From Bryopsis sp. KO-2023 (lineage: Eukaryota; Chlorophyta; Ulvophyceae; Bryopsidales; Bryopsidaceae), in assembly GCA_030272585.1 (NCBI GenBank), contig BSYQ01000009.1, forward strand, positions 2,232,001-2,296,000: a stretch of 64,000 nucleotides of DNA, in the 5' to 3' direction. Numbering within the stretch: position 1 is the stretch's first letter; each line of letters begins with the position of its first letter. Shown piece after piece: positions 50,560 through 61,074 of this stretch. The notes below the pieces were generated by a model that searched no databases, was not told where the DNA came from, and saw nothing but the letters and a program-made list of their open reading frames with translations. Both the position numbers and the translations under genes were made by a program.

Positions 50560-50919
50560 TCAAAAATCCTCGGTTAGGGTATTCCGCGGATAGGTAAATT
50601 CGGATACCCTAACTTTCTTCGACTGCCTTTTCCGATCAAGGAGCTCCACTGACTCTCCTTCCTGATTTACGAGGGTGTCTGGAACCCTCTTCCTCTCTGG
50701 ATCTCCGGTGCACGTCCTCACGATCTGCCGCTCCTCTTGGGTCAGCTGCAGAAACTTGTCGCCAAACAAACCCAGAGGTCTGATAGTTGGGATTTCCAGA
50801 CCCTCTGAGTTCACAACCGGCTCTTGCTCGTGCCCCCGTACGTTATGTACTCCTGGCTGCGCGAGCGTCCACTTTACTTGGTAGGTGTCGTTTAGTTCGT
50901 GGATCCTCTCCTCTTTCAT
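50560..50919 (-). CDS. M2 upstream ORF c, 119 aa
   Basis: The ATG at 50,917-50,919 overlaps the stop of ORF b as ATGA. It begins MKEERIHELNDTYQVKWTL and ends 8 nt before the gag ATG. It is charged, with no recognised domain. The tight spacing on both sides suggests translational coupling in a polycistronic retrotransposon RNA. It could instead be a decayed upstream part of gag. Confidence 0.5.
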   Translation of the reverse strand: MKEERIHELNDTYQVKWTLAQPGVHNVRGHEQEPVVNSEGLEIPTIRPLGLFGDKFLQLTQEERQIVRTCTGDPERKRVPDTLVNQEGESVELLDRKRQSKKVRVSEFTYPRNTLTEDF

Positions 50920-51215
50920 TGGTGAAAAAGCGATGTCAGGGCCAAGGAGTTCCGTTCCTCCTCGTCGTAGCGGTAAAACCTTGATGTAGTGGGAAAGTCG
51001 AGAGGTGACTCGGTAGTTGGGGTTGGCTGATTCTCCTTGTCAGCCTGTTCTTCCAGCTCTTTCAGGAAACAGAGTAGGTCGAGTTCTTCGTAGTTCAACT
51101 GGACCTCGTTCCTCCTAGCTTCCCTCCGCACAATCGGTAATCCCAGCTCCTCGTCGGGATACTGCCACTCTACTCTGTAATAAAGATCGAGAAGGTGAGC
51201 CAGCCAAGGGTCCAT
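50916..51215 (-). CDS. M2 upstream ORF b, 99 aa
   Basis: The first ATG in frame is at 51,215 (MDPWLAHLLDLYYRVEW), 12 nt past the stop of ORF a. The product is acidic, with an ELDLLCFLKELEEQ helix. It ends at TGA 50,916-50,918, overlapping the next ATG. I recognise no domain. Confidence 0.5.
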   Translation of the reverse strand: MDPWLAHLLDLYYRVEWQYPDEELGLPIVRREARRNEVQLNYEELDLLCFLKELEEQADKENQPTPTTESPLDFPTTSRFYRYDEEERNSLALTSLFHQ

Positions 51216-51226
51216 AGACAACGAAC

Positions 51227-51457
51227 TCACTGATGTTGGGGTTCCTCCTGAGTTGGGGTTTCAGGGGTAAGCGGAAGATCAACTGTCGCCTCTGTCTCAG
51301 TTCTCGATTCGCTTGATCCTGTGCTTTCAGTATCACTATTGTCTTCGCCTATGTGCAGAACTTCCAACGGGTTCTCTTCCAGCCAGAGGTCTACAAGCAG
51401 TAACCTAGGATCTCCTTCTTCGCCAAACCAGTATTCTTCTTCTCTGATTATAGGCAT
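51227..51457 (-). CDS. M2 upstream ORF a, 76 aa
   Basis: The ATG at 51,457 lies just inside the primer-binding site. The product MPIIREEEYWFGEEG... is strongly acidic with a Ser/Thr/Glu-rich tail. The frame is also open backwards into the LTR, but no ATG there is required. It is the first of three small ORFs before gag. I recognise no domain. Confidence 0.45.
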   Translation of the reverse strand: MPIIREEEYWFGEEGDPRLLLVDLWLEENPLEVLHIGEDNSDTESTGSSESRTETEATVDLPLTPETPTQEEPQHQ

Positions 51458-51475
51458 AACTCGCTCCGAAACCAG

Positions 51476-52046
51476 TGAAACGGATTTGTTTCCTGAGGCT
51501 GAATACTTCCAGCCGCCACTTAACCCGTTCTTCACACACGTTGGGAGACGACCAGAAGTTCTGTAAGAAAGGTCTGGGACACGAGAGTATACAACTGAAT
51601 CTTATTTCAACAAGCTTGTTCTTTACAACGATCCCCAGCCTTTTATACTCTCAGCCCAGAGCTTCTAGAAAACTCCCAGCCCATCTCCTAACCTTACAAA
51701 TACTAGCTATCATCTAGCTCTCCTCAAAACGTCTCTATCATTTCTCAGCTCAGCCCTTCTAGCCAGAGCTCCGACTAACCCTTTATAACCCTTGATAACC
51801 TCTAGACTAAGGACCCAGACTGAAGCTCCTTCCAGTCTGACTCCCGACTCTCTACCCAAACTCTCAGCCATCTGAGACCTGACACTGAATATACTGAACC
51901 TGGTTCGAACTCTTTTCACTACGTTTCAGCCTCTCATTGAGCATCACGTAACTACCCCATTCCAGTCAGTCCGCGACTACCTGGAACTCTCAGACTGTAA
52001 CCTCTGTTTTCCGCCTAGATCTTCGCCTACTAAGTCAGCCGTTTCA
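51476..52046 (-). repeat. M2 5' LTR
   Basis: 571 bp; it differs from the 3' LTR at about one position by eye (CCAGAAGTTC against CCAGAACTTC). The primer-binding site is directly to its left; O1 gag-protease begins at 52,047. Confidence 0.95.
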
Positions 52047-53910
52047 CTGGAGTACTCCTTTGTCCGAATCCTGATGGCAGAGGACTGTGTGGTGCTTCTT
52101 TTGGAATGGTCTCGGTGGTGGGGTTGAACCTGACCTTTTTCTCCGGGGTCAAGTTTTCTCCTTTCCTTTTCTTCCCGGCTGCAGTCTGGACTTCCTCCTC
52201 CGTCCCTGGGCTTTGCTTCTCCTCTGTCCTAAGAGAGATGGCCCCCATCTTCCCATTGCCCTTGTGATAGAATATCTGCTGTGGTCCCAGCATTATCATG
52301 GCCCTGATTGACTTAAGAAAGTCTATCCCCAGCAGGACACAGCAGGTGTCTGTGTCTGTCACCATAAAAGAGTTGTGGGAGCCTGTTCCTCCTATGTTGA
52401 CAAATATTTTTGGGAGATACCCAAGAGAGGTGGCTATCTCCCCACTGGCTGTCCTAAAAACCCATTCGGAGGGTTGGACCTGTCCCACCAGGCCAAGCTT
52501 CTCCACCGTGGCTCTGGAGATGCAGCTGTGGCTGGCCCCCGTGTCCACCACTGCCTCCAATGCCTCCCCCTTGATTTTGATGGTGCATTTTGCTGGGGTG
52601 TTCTTGGAGGCCGCTTCCCTCTGAAGTGTGTCCACCTCCAGCATGCCCACCTCCTTGTCTTCATCCTCCTGGCCAGAGGTTTCCGGTTCGAAGTGGAGGG
52701 GTTGGGTTACCCCAGCATCCACTGAAGTCATCAGGTCTGCCTCCCTCCTGATGGCCTCCCTGAGTTCAGGGGAATAAAACATGAATGTTTTGAGGGGGAC
52801 AGGTAACTCTGTCCTGTCTAGAAATGCCTGAGCATCTATCAAAGCATGCTTATTCCCCATCCTATATTTGTTCTCCCCTCCAGAGGTCTTCCCCTCTACC
52901 ATATTCATTTGGGGACCCTGAGACTTGGAGTTCCCTTGGTCGGGGTTCGCCTGTACAACCAAAGGGGTATTGCCTGCTCTGTATTGGAGGCTGTAGGTTA
53001 CTCCCGCCTTTCTCTTAAGACATCTTCCCCATCTATGACCTGGTACCCCACAGTGCCAACATTCTCCTAGGTTCAGATCCTTGTTCAGTAAAGGACTATA
53101 ATAACCCCTGGGTCTTTGGCCTTCATAAGTCTGATTCCTTCCACCCTTCTTTCCTGAAGCTCCCCCATTGACTTTCTGTCGCCATTCCAGCAGCCTTTCC
53201 TCTGGAGCTGGGAGGGCTGTATAGATCTTGTGCATATGTCCCTCCATAACTTTCTGAACCTTGTGCATCACTTTATTCAGAAGCTTTTCTTCCTTTGAGT
53301 CTGTAGTCTGTCCAGTGTTCTTCTCTGTGTCTGAATCTGAGTCAGTGCTGTCTGGAGCTTTCCTTTTCTTACTCAGCCCTATTCCCTCAACTGCCTTTGC
53401 AGCCGTCACCACTTCCTCAAAGTTCTGATGCTGGAGTGGGGCTATAGCATCCCTTATCTTCGATGGTATTCCAGCCTGAAAAATGTGACGGAGAAATTCG
53501 TCGTTCAGGGCAATCGGGGTGGCGCCGTCAGTGCGTGTCGCGGTCTGAATATCAGTGATATCCTCAGCTAAGCCACGAAGGGCGTCCGCGAAATCTTCGA
53601 CCGTCTCCGTAGACCGTTGGCGACGCCTTGTTAGCTCGCTCATCAAATCATCGGTGGCCCCCAGCCACCTTTTCATAAACTTCTTTTTAAAGTTCTCCCA
53701 GGTCATATCTTCTGGGAGAGCAGCCGCCCAGAGGGCTGCACCGTGAGTGAGGTTCGCTTTCGCCCTGCTCACTTTGGAACGAGCAGGCCAGTTCTGTGCC
53801 GTGGCTGTCGCTTCCACAGTCTTGAACCATTCTGCTGCTGGAGGTTTCTTTCCGTCAAACTTTTCGAGCTTAGGGGCACGATACTTATCGGCAGAAGTTG
53901 CTCCAACCAT
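52047..53910 (-). pseudogene. gag: O1 Gag-protease, truncated by M2
   Basis: The ATG at 53,910 begins MVGATSADKYRAPKL. A Gag capsid-like domain lies at about 10-175 (FDGKKPPAAEWFKTVEA ... FMKRWLGATDD), then a zinc knuckle CWHCGVPGHRWGRC (about 285-298) and a retropepsin-like protease with VVDTGASHSC (about 455) and LLGIDFL. Gag and protease share one frame. At 52,046 the frame runs into the M2 LTR and the reverse transcriptase that should follow is missing from the window. The leader to the primer-binding site (54,054-54,067) is short. Confidence 0.9.
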
Positions 53911-54053
53911 TGTTCCTACAATGTTTTACACTTGTGTTAATTTCTGGAGCGCTTTCTCTTTTACGAGAGGTGATCACCAGAGTAAACAGTGTTGCACAGA
54001 ACTTTGTTGCAATGTTAGTGGGCCCATATTCCTAACATGTCCGAAGCTCGCAA

Positions 54054-54067
54054 CGCTCCGAAACCAG
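54054..54067 (-). promoter_or_regulatory. O1 primer-binding site
   Basis: The minus strand reads CTGGTTTCGGAGCG beside the 5' LTR. TGG pairs with a tRNA CCA end, and the following bases would pair with an acceptor stem ending CTCCGAA plus discriminator A. The same core is found in P1, P2, M2 and M3. Confidence 0.8.
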
Positions 54068-55449
54068 AAAACGCATTCGGCACAACTACTAATTCTTCAT
54101 TCGCGCCGCGACTGAAGGTAGAGTCGTACTGAACTACCGCAGAGTCTGTCTACGGCAACGGAGTCGGACTACGCCGACGTTGAATGTCTTATCCAAAAAC
54201 TTGGTATCTAAACTGCGACGCACTGAAACTATCGTCACCTAAGAAGTCGGCTAAGACCAGTCGCGCTAACAATCATCACCATCCGAGAGTCACAGTCTCG
54301 ATTCCCCATAACAATGAAAAGCCTAAGACCAGGCATCTGAACGCAACACGAGTCAAAGTCGACGGAGACACCCGCTAAGAGGGCCTTGCTCCCGAGAGTG
54401 AGACAGAAAGTGGAGTCCCCTGGAGGATGGTCGCTAAGAGACCATGGCCCAAGAGGACTCTGGAAACTGAGCTGGAGAAAGAGAGAAAACACAAAACGCA
54501 AACACCAAAAACGAAAGGAGACACTCAGAGGAGAGGTCGGCTCCTCTGAGTGGAGAAAAACCTCCTAAGAGAAGGGCAGCACCTTCTCTTACTATTCTGA
54601 CTCCACTCCTATTTCCTCTAGAATCAAAGTTTGATCAGAAACAATCTTATTTTGAATAAAGACACTCAGAGACACAAGAATAATAGCAAGAGAATATTTT
54701 TACAGAAAGAGAAGGGATGGTATATCCCATTTCCAAAAAAAGTGTACTTCAGAAAACCTTGGATGATGCTATCTTTGGCCAGAAGTACCTCGTCCGGTCG
54801 GGATTCCCGTTTAAGGTAAGTCGCGAAGCTTTCCTTAAGTCCGTCACGATAAGAGAGTCCTCCTATAGATAGATGTCCGAAGTAAGAAGTAAACGAGGTA
54901 TTCACCGAGTTCTGCCTGTCTTTAACCAGAATTCTGTGGGATATTTATACTCGCGGCCGGTTCTAGCGCTAGCGCATGTGTGCTGGCCGCGAGTTCGGCG
55001 TCACGACAGGGGTCGACTAGCGACCCGACTGCCAGTCGTGCGTATCGCCTAAGAGATCGTTTTTCGTAGGGAGTTGTATCCGTTTCGCTGGAATCCATAG
55101 TGTTTTCGCTGGCTCCTTGTGTTCCCAGCCGCACGTTTCGTAGAAGTCATACCTCGGATGTCATAAAACGACAGTGCCGGCAGTAAGACTCCTAGTACTC
55201 TGCGCTAGCCATGGGTTGGCGTGCCAGCTATTCGATATCTTCCAGCGTATCAATATACAACTTTTCCTACGTCATCGACCTCGTCAGGAATTGAACCCGA
55301 CGTACGAACCACCAGGTCTCACATAGAGCAGCGTAAAATACGACTGTTTATCAGTGTGAGTTGGCAATTCCATTCTTCCGAATTATCATCGGAATAATCA
55401 TTACATCTGGTGGCAGTACATCTGCCATGTTCTTTCTAGCTCCGTCACA
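54068..55449 (-). repeat. O1 5' LTR
   Basis: 1,382 bp. It lacks the last 12 bp (CGGAGCGTCACA) present in the left copy; the lost end and the primer-binding site share TTTCGGAGCG, which suggests a slip during reverse transcription or a repeat-mediated deletion. It holds the empty MITE site CCACCAGG at 55,309-55,316. Confidence 0.9.
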
Positions 55450-55456
55450 GGCCGCC

Positions 55457-56185
55457 ATGGCTGTGTGAGTATTACACTTTCCAGGTTTCTTGAGGTGTCT
55501 TTTATCCTGCAGGGCGCTCATGGCGGCGCAAGAAGCCAGTACACGCCACTGTCAGGCGAGCGTCTTCAATGCTGTGAACCAAGGACAGAAATGTTGCTGA
55601 AATTGGTGAGGCCACGTGCTGGTACATATAGGCTTCCAAACCCAGCGTTCAACGACCTTGTTCGACGACTTTTGACGTCCGTGTGTCTTTGGTGTTCTTT
55701 GGCAACCAGCGTGCGGCAACTCAGAGTTCTGCAGTCATGAGGTCTTTGGCATTATTGGAGCGAATGGGGAATCTACTCGACGAGATGGTGCGATTTTTCT
55801 CAAACTGGCGTCGTCGTCGGCTCGGATCGAGAGGGGTTCCTTCGAGTAGGACCTCTTTTCTCTTGGGCTCATGCCAGTCAGTGTCGCTATTTCCAATGTC
55901 GTGATGTTACGCAGGGGGGCTTGTGTGACGAGCTGAAGGCTGTGGTGGACCCCGTAGACGCCATCGTCGATTTGTTTCTGGGGGTAAGATTCGACATGGA
56001 TCGACTGGTGGTGGTGTTTTTTGTTTGAACATGCGGTTTATTATTCAGAGGGATTCGCGTAATAATTTTGAACTGATCAGGACAATGAAGAAAACAACCA
56101 GAGCGAAGAAGAATCAATCGATGATCTCTACGCCAGAGCTGAATCGGAGTTGGACTACAGCGGCGACGATGAGGTGGATGACTGA
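55457..56185 (+). CDS. Multi-exon gene with acidic tail, incomplete model
   Basis: The ATG at 55,457 lies in GCCGCCATGG, an ideal initiation context, directly beside the O1 target-site duplication, and is soon followed by a gtgagt donor. Two later exons are convincing: 55,915-55,983 (GLCDELKAVVDPVDAIVDLFLG, donor gtaaga) and 56,081 onward (DNEENNQSEEESIDDLYARA ... DDEVDD, stop 56,183-56,185), joined in phase 0. Exons between 55,504 and 55,880 are not resolved. The gene may instead splice at 56,174 (gtggat) and continue: acidic, Ser-rich open segments at about 56,490-56,580 and 56,750-56,893 (ending VPAENVE before gtgagt) have the same character. It was probably the divergent neighbour of the trypsin/fucolectin gene. 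Function unknown. Confidence 0.45.
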
Positions 56186-57688
56186 TTCAAAATTGATTTT
56201 GTTTGTCTAGGCCTTTCTGGTCAGATTCTTTTTTAGTCAAGTTGAAGATCCTGTTGTGTTTCACTTTCTCCCTTTTTTTTCCCCAACACAAACAATCCTC
56301 CATGTATTCTACACCGTTCCTTTTTTTTTAATTATCTGTCGATTGTCCTTTGGCCGCCATCATCTTCGCATGGGAATTTTTGCCACCATTGCCTGCTCCA
56401 GCCGTTGAATCATTTGGAGGATGACTAAGCATTTGGAAAGAGCCAGGATGACTGAATTCTGCATGAATGTGTGTGTTTCGAAAATTCAGACATTCAGCGA
56501 TGCGGGTTATGGCAGCAGTGACGACAGTATGGATGACGCCATCAAGAAGATGGATATCCATCGATGCTACATACTATGAGGTATAATTGGAGTGTTTCGA
56601 TAATCATAAAACAATCAACTGCATTCTTTTTGGAAGCAGGTCAGCAGAATCTTTCTGGCGTAAAACATGTGTCGAACAATGAACATGTTTTAATCCGCGG
56701 CAAATCGCATGCTGGAGGAAAGATGAAACGAAAAAGTAATTTGACCTGAATGACAAATAAATTTGAGAAAAGTCGATTGAAGCGGCAGTTGTACGGCGAA
56801 TCTGTTGATATCCAGAAATATCAAGCGGACGATGGAAGTGAGGATGCTGATGAGTCAGAAATCCAGGATGATGTGCCAGCCGAAAATGTCGAAGTGAGTC
56901 TTCCTCAATCAAAAATGAACAAGACAAAAAAAAGTACACGTATATATATAAGAAAGAAAGAAAGAAAGAAAGAAAGGCAGTGGCAACACCACCATCATGG
57001 CTGAGCTGGTGTTCAAACAGATGATAAATTTGAAGACAGGTGTTGGATGCTGGTAGTCATCCAAGAACCAAGGTTGTATTCACAAAAAGCTGTGGCAGCT
57101 GATTGATGGCAATGAACGATGCTATTATCCTGCTTGGATTTGAATTTCGATGAACTCAGCTCAACGAAAAAATCAAGTGTTTCATTAGCTTGCAAAACGT
57201 TTAATACATTTTTCTTGGCTCAAACAAGGGCTCTTTCAGGCAGCACGAAACAGGATGCAAGTTGATGGCTGCAGGAAGGGGGGAAAGTGAAAAAATTGGA
57301 GTGTTCATGAATATTTCGTCCAGCTAAATTTGCTCCTAATTTTGTTTCCAATATAAAACAACAGGAAAAATCAGATGCACTCAAATCAGCCAAGGTTTGC
57401 TGCTGCCCTTTATTATTATTATTCAGATGAATAAAAATAGCAATAGTAAAGGGAATCGACTTCACTTACGAAAGAATGTTTGTTTTTTTTCCCCAAGATA
57501 ACTTTTCGCAGTACTTCTCACCTGATTGAGAAGGTAAAAAAAAAAACAATTGTCCTACCCACTAGAATTAGGAGCAGAATAGTTCACCACACAATCACTC
57601 CCCGAACTTTTGTCTAAAAATTAAACACTATAAAAATATGGTTTCGTTATAATATGGGACATTCGCTCAAGAGCTGCCTTTCACATGT
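56186..57688. other. Region with possible further exons and a GAAA microsatellite
   Basis: Acidic open segments at about 56,490-56,580, 56,640-56,735 and 56,750-56,893 may be exons of the gene to the left; another short open segment ends near 57,110. A (GAAA)n tract lies at 56,950-56,975. The stretch 57,115-57,688 shows nothing I can support. Confidence 0.35.
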
Positions 57689-57994
57689 TCAAAGATTGAC
57701 ATGTAAATAATGACAACACACAAGCCGAAGAAAAAGAGTTGAATATTCAACCTCCCTGATGCATCCCCCAGAATAAATCATGTCACCAGCCGACTTCGAT
57801 TTTGTTCTTTCATCAATCGCAAATTTCACCTGCACGAAACCCCACCCAACATTGGAGCAAATGCAAATGCTTTCCCCTTGAGGAACGTGTTTTTCTGCCA
57901 GGCTTTTCATCGACTCGTAATAAGTTATCTCTGTCTCAGCAAATAATCGAGCACAATACTGTTTGTTTGTTTGTGCTGCAAAAGACTGTACCAT
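57689..57994 (-). CDS. Candidate ORF or exon, 101 aa, Cys-containing
   Basis: The ATG at 57,994 begins MVQSFAAQTNKQYC. The central part (FAETEITYYESMKSLAEKH, ESICICSNVGWGFVQVKFAI) has the composition of a real protein and six cysteines over its length. It has no signal peptide at this start and no recognised domain. It could be the last exon of a gene whose upstream exons are missed. The CAAACAAACAAA near its start belongs to a repeat also found in the second unit of the local duplication. Confidence 0.3.
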   Translation of the reverse strand: MVQSFAAQTNKQYCARLFAETEITYYESMKSLAEKHVPQGESICICSNVGWGFVQVKFAIDERTKSKSAGDMIYSGGCIREVEYSTLFLRLVCCHYLHVNL

Positions 57995-58512
57995 TTTAGG
58001 ACGCGGTTGAACCAGGTGAAACCACGTGCAGACCACCCCCAAATGACACGGTGACTCCAACCCATAAATGGTCGAATTTAAAGAGATACAAGCAGACAAG
58101 ATGAACGATGATCGTTTACAAAACAACAATGCTTTTCTACAGCCTGCCAACATGCTTATTTTCTCATGTTTATTTTATAATACATATAAGGATAAGCAAG
58201 GGTCTTTGGATGGACATTCAATTCGGTTTGCCAGGCAAACCTCCGATCCGCCCATGGACAAAAAAGTAGAATACCATCAAAAGCTGCTTCCGCACTATAG
58301 TGCCAAGAAACACGGAACCAATTATATCAGAATCTGGCCAAGTAGTCTCTTCCTCTCGACGGGAAGAATTTTTCCTTGAATCCGCCCCACCAAACAGCCA
58401 CAATGCGCGCCAAGTTTGCGTCTCACTGCACGAAAATGCACACGAGTAAACCAGGTTCCAATGATTGCGATGCAACAGAACCTCAGCAAAAGTGTAAGTA
58501 GTGTCACTTACT

Positions 58513-58899
58513 CTACTTGTCGTCACGACGACGGCCCCTGCCCTTGCGGCGGCCACCCCCTCTGCGGCGGCCACCTCCTCCACCACCTCCACCCCCGCCG
58601 CCACCACCATCACCAAAGCTGCCGCCACCTCCGCCTCCTCCGTCGCCTCCTACTTCTTCGGGAACTTCTTCAAGAATTTCTTCCAAAACTTCCTCAAAAA
58701 TTTTGAGACGACGTCGTGTGCCATCCTCTGCAACAGAAAAGATACCCACATAAAGCATCACTCATATTTGTATCATCTTACAAACAGTAAAACCTGAGCA
58801 GGTATGATGAGACCCCTTCAAGATTTTACCTGCGATGGAAGCTTGCGAGGCGACGACCACAAGGCCGATCACAAGCACGAGAGCTAACGCTTTCATCAT
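58513..58899 (-). CDS. Secreted Gly-rich protein, copy F, 94 aa, two exons
   Basis: Exon 1 is 58,830-58,899 and exon 2 is 58,513-58,727, phase 1, total 285 bp. The signal peptide MMKALALVLVIGLVVVASQASIA ends exactly at the splice. The mature part starts EDGTRRRLKI, then has an acidic helix with repeated EEVLEEI and EEVPEEV, a Gly-rich stretch with single Ser-Phe and Asp, and a basic tail (RRRGGGRRKGRGRRRDDK). An alternating acidic-glycine-basic layout suggests a cell-wall or extracellular-matrix protein. A gtaagt donor just after the stop suggests a 3'-UTR intron. Paralogue of copy G at 61,075. Confidence 0.7.
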
Positions 58900-59331
58900 T
58901 GTGACCAAAATCCGCTGTCGAGAGAACGGTACTGCTGAAACAGAGGCCAAACGATCGCAAACAATCCTGATCAAAACCTTCCAGTGCGGAATAAGTAGGA
59001 AGAAGTCGACGTGACCTTGGGGACTCTAACGCACCCTCTCGTGAGTTTTCCTCGTTCGCAGGAGCACTCCATGTGGCACCAGAAGGCCGTGATCCAATGC
59101 TGGATTGAGAGGTAGACCGGGCGTGCGCGTGTTCATTCAATACGCCAGGTAGGAAAAATAGTTCACAATGGCAATTCTGTCAGCACAACACCTGTTCAGA
59201 TTCTGAGTACCAAACCAAACCAAAAATTACATGCGAAGAAGCCCGAGTACCACCTGAGTACCACCTGTGGCCGGCCACATGAGAATGTCTTCATTGATGT
59301 GGATGATCAGGTTCAGGTAGTTTCGCAAGTT

Positions 59332-59701
59332 TCAAGAGGCCGAGCCTGAGTGTTTTGGCAGGAGGGGCATCTTCGCATGCAATTGTGTTTGTGTGTTTGG
59401 CAGGAGTCCACCGGGGATGCCCAAATTCTGAGGGGGTCTGAGGTAGCCAGTAATACCCTCCGCAGGGAAGCCCGTGATATCATCAATCATCACAGCATCT
59501 ATGCTGATATCAACCCTCGGAGTCAATGAGGGACCCAGGCAGAAGTTCTTCCTTCATCAAGTTCAGCACAAGCGGTGCGAGTGCGGTCAGCAACGAAACA
59601 AGCGACCCAATCTTTTGCGACACGCTGAAGGCCCTTCCCCCACCCGCTGACGCTCTCACTTTTCCAGGACACGTGTCGGCGCGCTTTCCAATCTCTCCCA
59701 T
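59332..59701 (-). pseudogene. Possible broken ORF
   Basis: Two overlapping minus frames read like one protein with a shift near 59,515: KIGSLVSLLTALAPLVLNLMK in the first and ISIDAVMIDDITGFPAEGIT in the second. Either a 1-nt lesion or a missed intron would explain it. No homologue is recognised. Weak. Confidence 0.25.
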
Positions 59702-61074
59702 CGTACGCAGACTTTTTTTCGAGTGTGTCGGAGGGGTGCGATGCTTTCAGAGGTCAAGCCACAGGTTTTTATGAACAACCGGACACTTGTTGCTCATATC
59801 TGTTTATGCAAGAATATTCTTGCATATATCACATTCTTTCAGGTCACACGTGATCGAATTGTAAAACAGACAATGTGAACATTTTACACGTTCGCGCGAC
59901 ATTCTGTTCGGATGTGTTCAAAATGAAGCACTCTGAAAAGAGATATTGCCACGGCCAACACTCCAACACTAGCAGCAGCCCCTTCTGGAGGGAAATGCCA
60001 ATCTTGTTCATTGTTTCTGAACCAGGATCCAATAATTTCGTCTGTTTTCCATTTTGTCCCTATTCCAAACCACCAACCCTGGTCTTGTTGTGATTAACCA
60101 AACTCCACTGCAAAACCTACCAGAGGTGCATTGGGCAGATTTGGGTGTAGCAACCCCCCCCCCAAAAAAATAAATAAGATAATTCAGAGAATCCCCCGTT
60201 TGATTTTTATTAGACCTCAACACTGGGACCTCTAAAATGTAAGACATGTAAATGTATCAGCTGTGTGTACATGTGCGTCGCACATTGCATTTGCTGACAC
60301 CCCAACCCCTAGGAACACCACAATGTTTTTGTTTGATTTGTGCATCAACCGAACTTGTATTCTAACAAACAAACAAACATCATTTACATTATTCTAACTG
60401 CGGAAGTCAGATTGGTAGATTGCGTCTGTCACACATTATACATAACTAATCAATTGCGACCGAGTTGTTGTGATATATGGCGGGCGGCATCTCCGCATGT
60501 AATTTTGTTTGTTTGCTTGTGCTGCTCGTTGCTCTATTTTATTTTATTTCGCGGTGGAACCAGGCGAAACCACGTGTAGGCCACCCCCAAAAGAAACGTT
60601 GCCTTAGAGAGATAAAGAAGACTCCATTAACCCATTCGGGATGACAATGTTCGTTTACAAAACAACAATGCTCTTCTACAGCCTGCCGTCATGCTTAGTT
60701 TCTCATGTTTATTTTATATAAATATATAAGGAAAAGCAAGGGTCTTTGGATGGACACTCATTTTGGTTTGCTAGGCAAACCTCCAATCCGCCCATGGACA
60801 AAAGTAGAAAAAAACGTCAAAAGCTGCTTCCGCACTAGAGTGCCAAGAAACACAGAACCATTTATATCAGAATCTGGCCAAGCAGTCCCTTTCTCTCAAC
60901 GGGATCGATCACTTGTCGCCTTGCGATTGCCCAGATTTTTTCTTTGAATTCGTCTCCACCGACGCCACAACGCGAAGTTTGCAGCTCACTGCACAAAAAT
61001 ACACACAAGCAAATCAAGTTCCAATCTTGCAATGCAACAGAACCTCAGCAAAAGTGTCAGCAGTGTTACTTACT

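Larger units (their letters stand above)
37750..52046 (-). mobile_element. M2: Ty3/gypsy chromovirus with upstream small ORFs and ORF3, interrupted by M3
   Basis: Two 571-bp LTRs (37,750-38,320 and 51,476-52,046) differ at about one base by eye, TGAAACGG ... CCGTTTCA. The primer-binding site is at 51,463-51,475 and the polypurine tract AAGGGGGGAGGA reads at about 38,322-38,334 on the minus strand. Order on the minus strand: three small ORFs, gag, pol, ORF3. Flanks are CCTTC on the left and CTGGA on the right, so there is no target-site duplication. The O1 sequence on the two sides is not adjacent (protease against RNase H). Confidence 0.9.
11623..55449 (-). mobile_element. O1: outer Ty3/gypsy LTR retrotransposon, host of nested insertions
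   Basis: Long terminal repeats at 11,623-13,510 (3' LTR for this minus-strand element) and 54,068-55,449 (5' LTR) are nearly identical by eye, apart from a MITE, a short insertion and a 12-bp end deletion. The element starts TGTGACG and ends CGTCACA. The 5-bp target-site duplication GGCCG flanks it at 11,618-11,622 and 55,450-55,454. Own sequence: gag-protease 52,047-53,910, RNase H 37,297-37,749, integrase 24,262-25,373 plus 16,164-16,478, and accessory ORFs at 13,986-15,994 and 26,162-36,949. P1, P2 and M2 interrupt it. The reverse transcriptase is missing. The integrase has no chromodomain, unlike P1, P2, M2 and M3. Confidence 0.85.
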
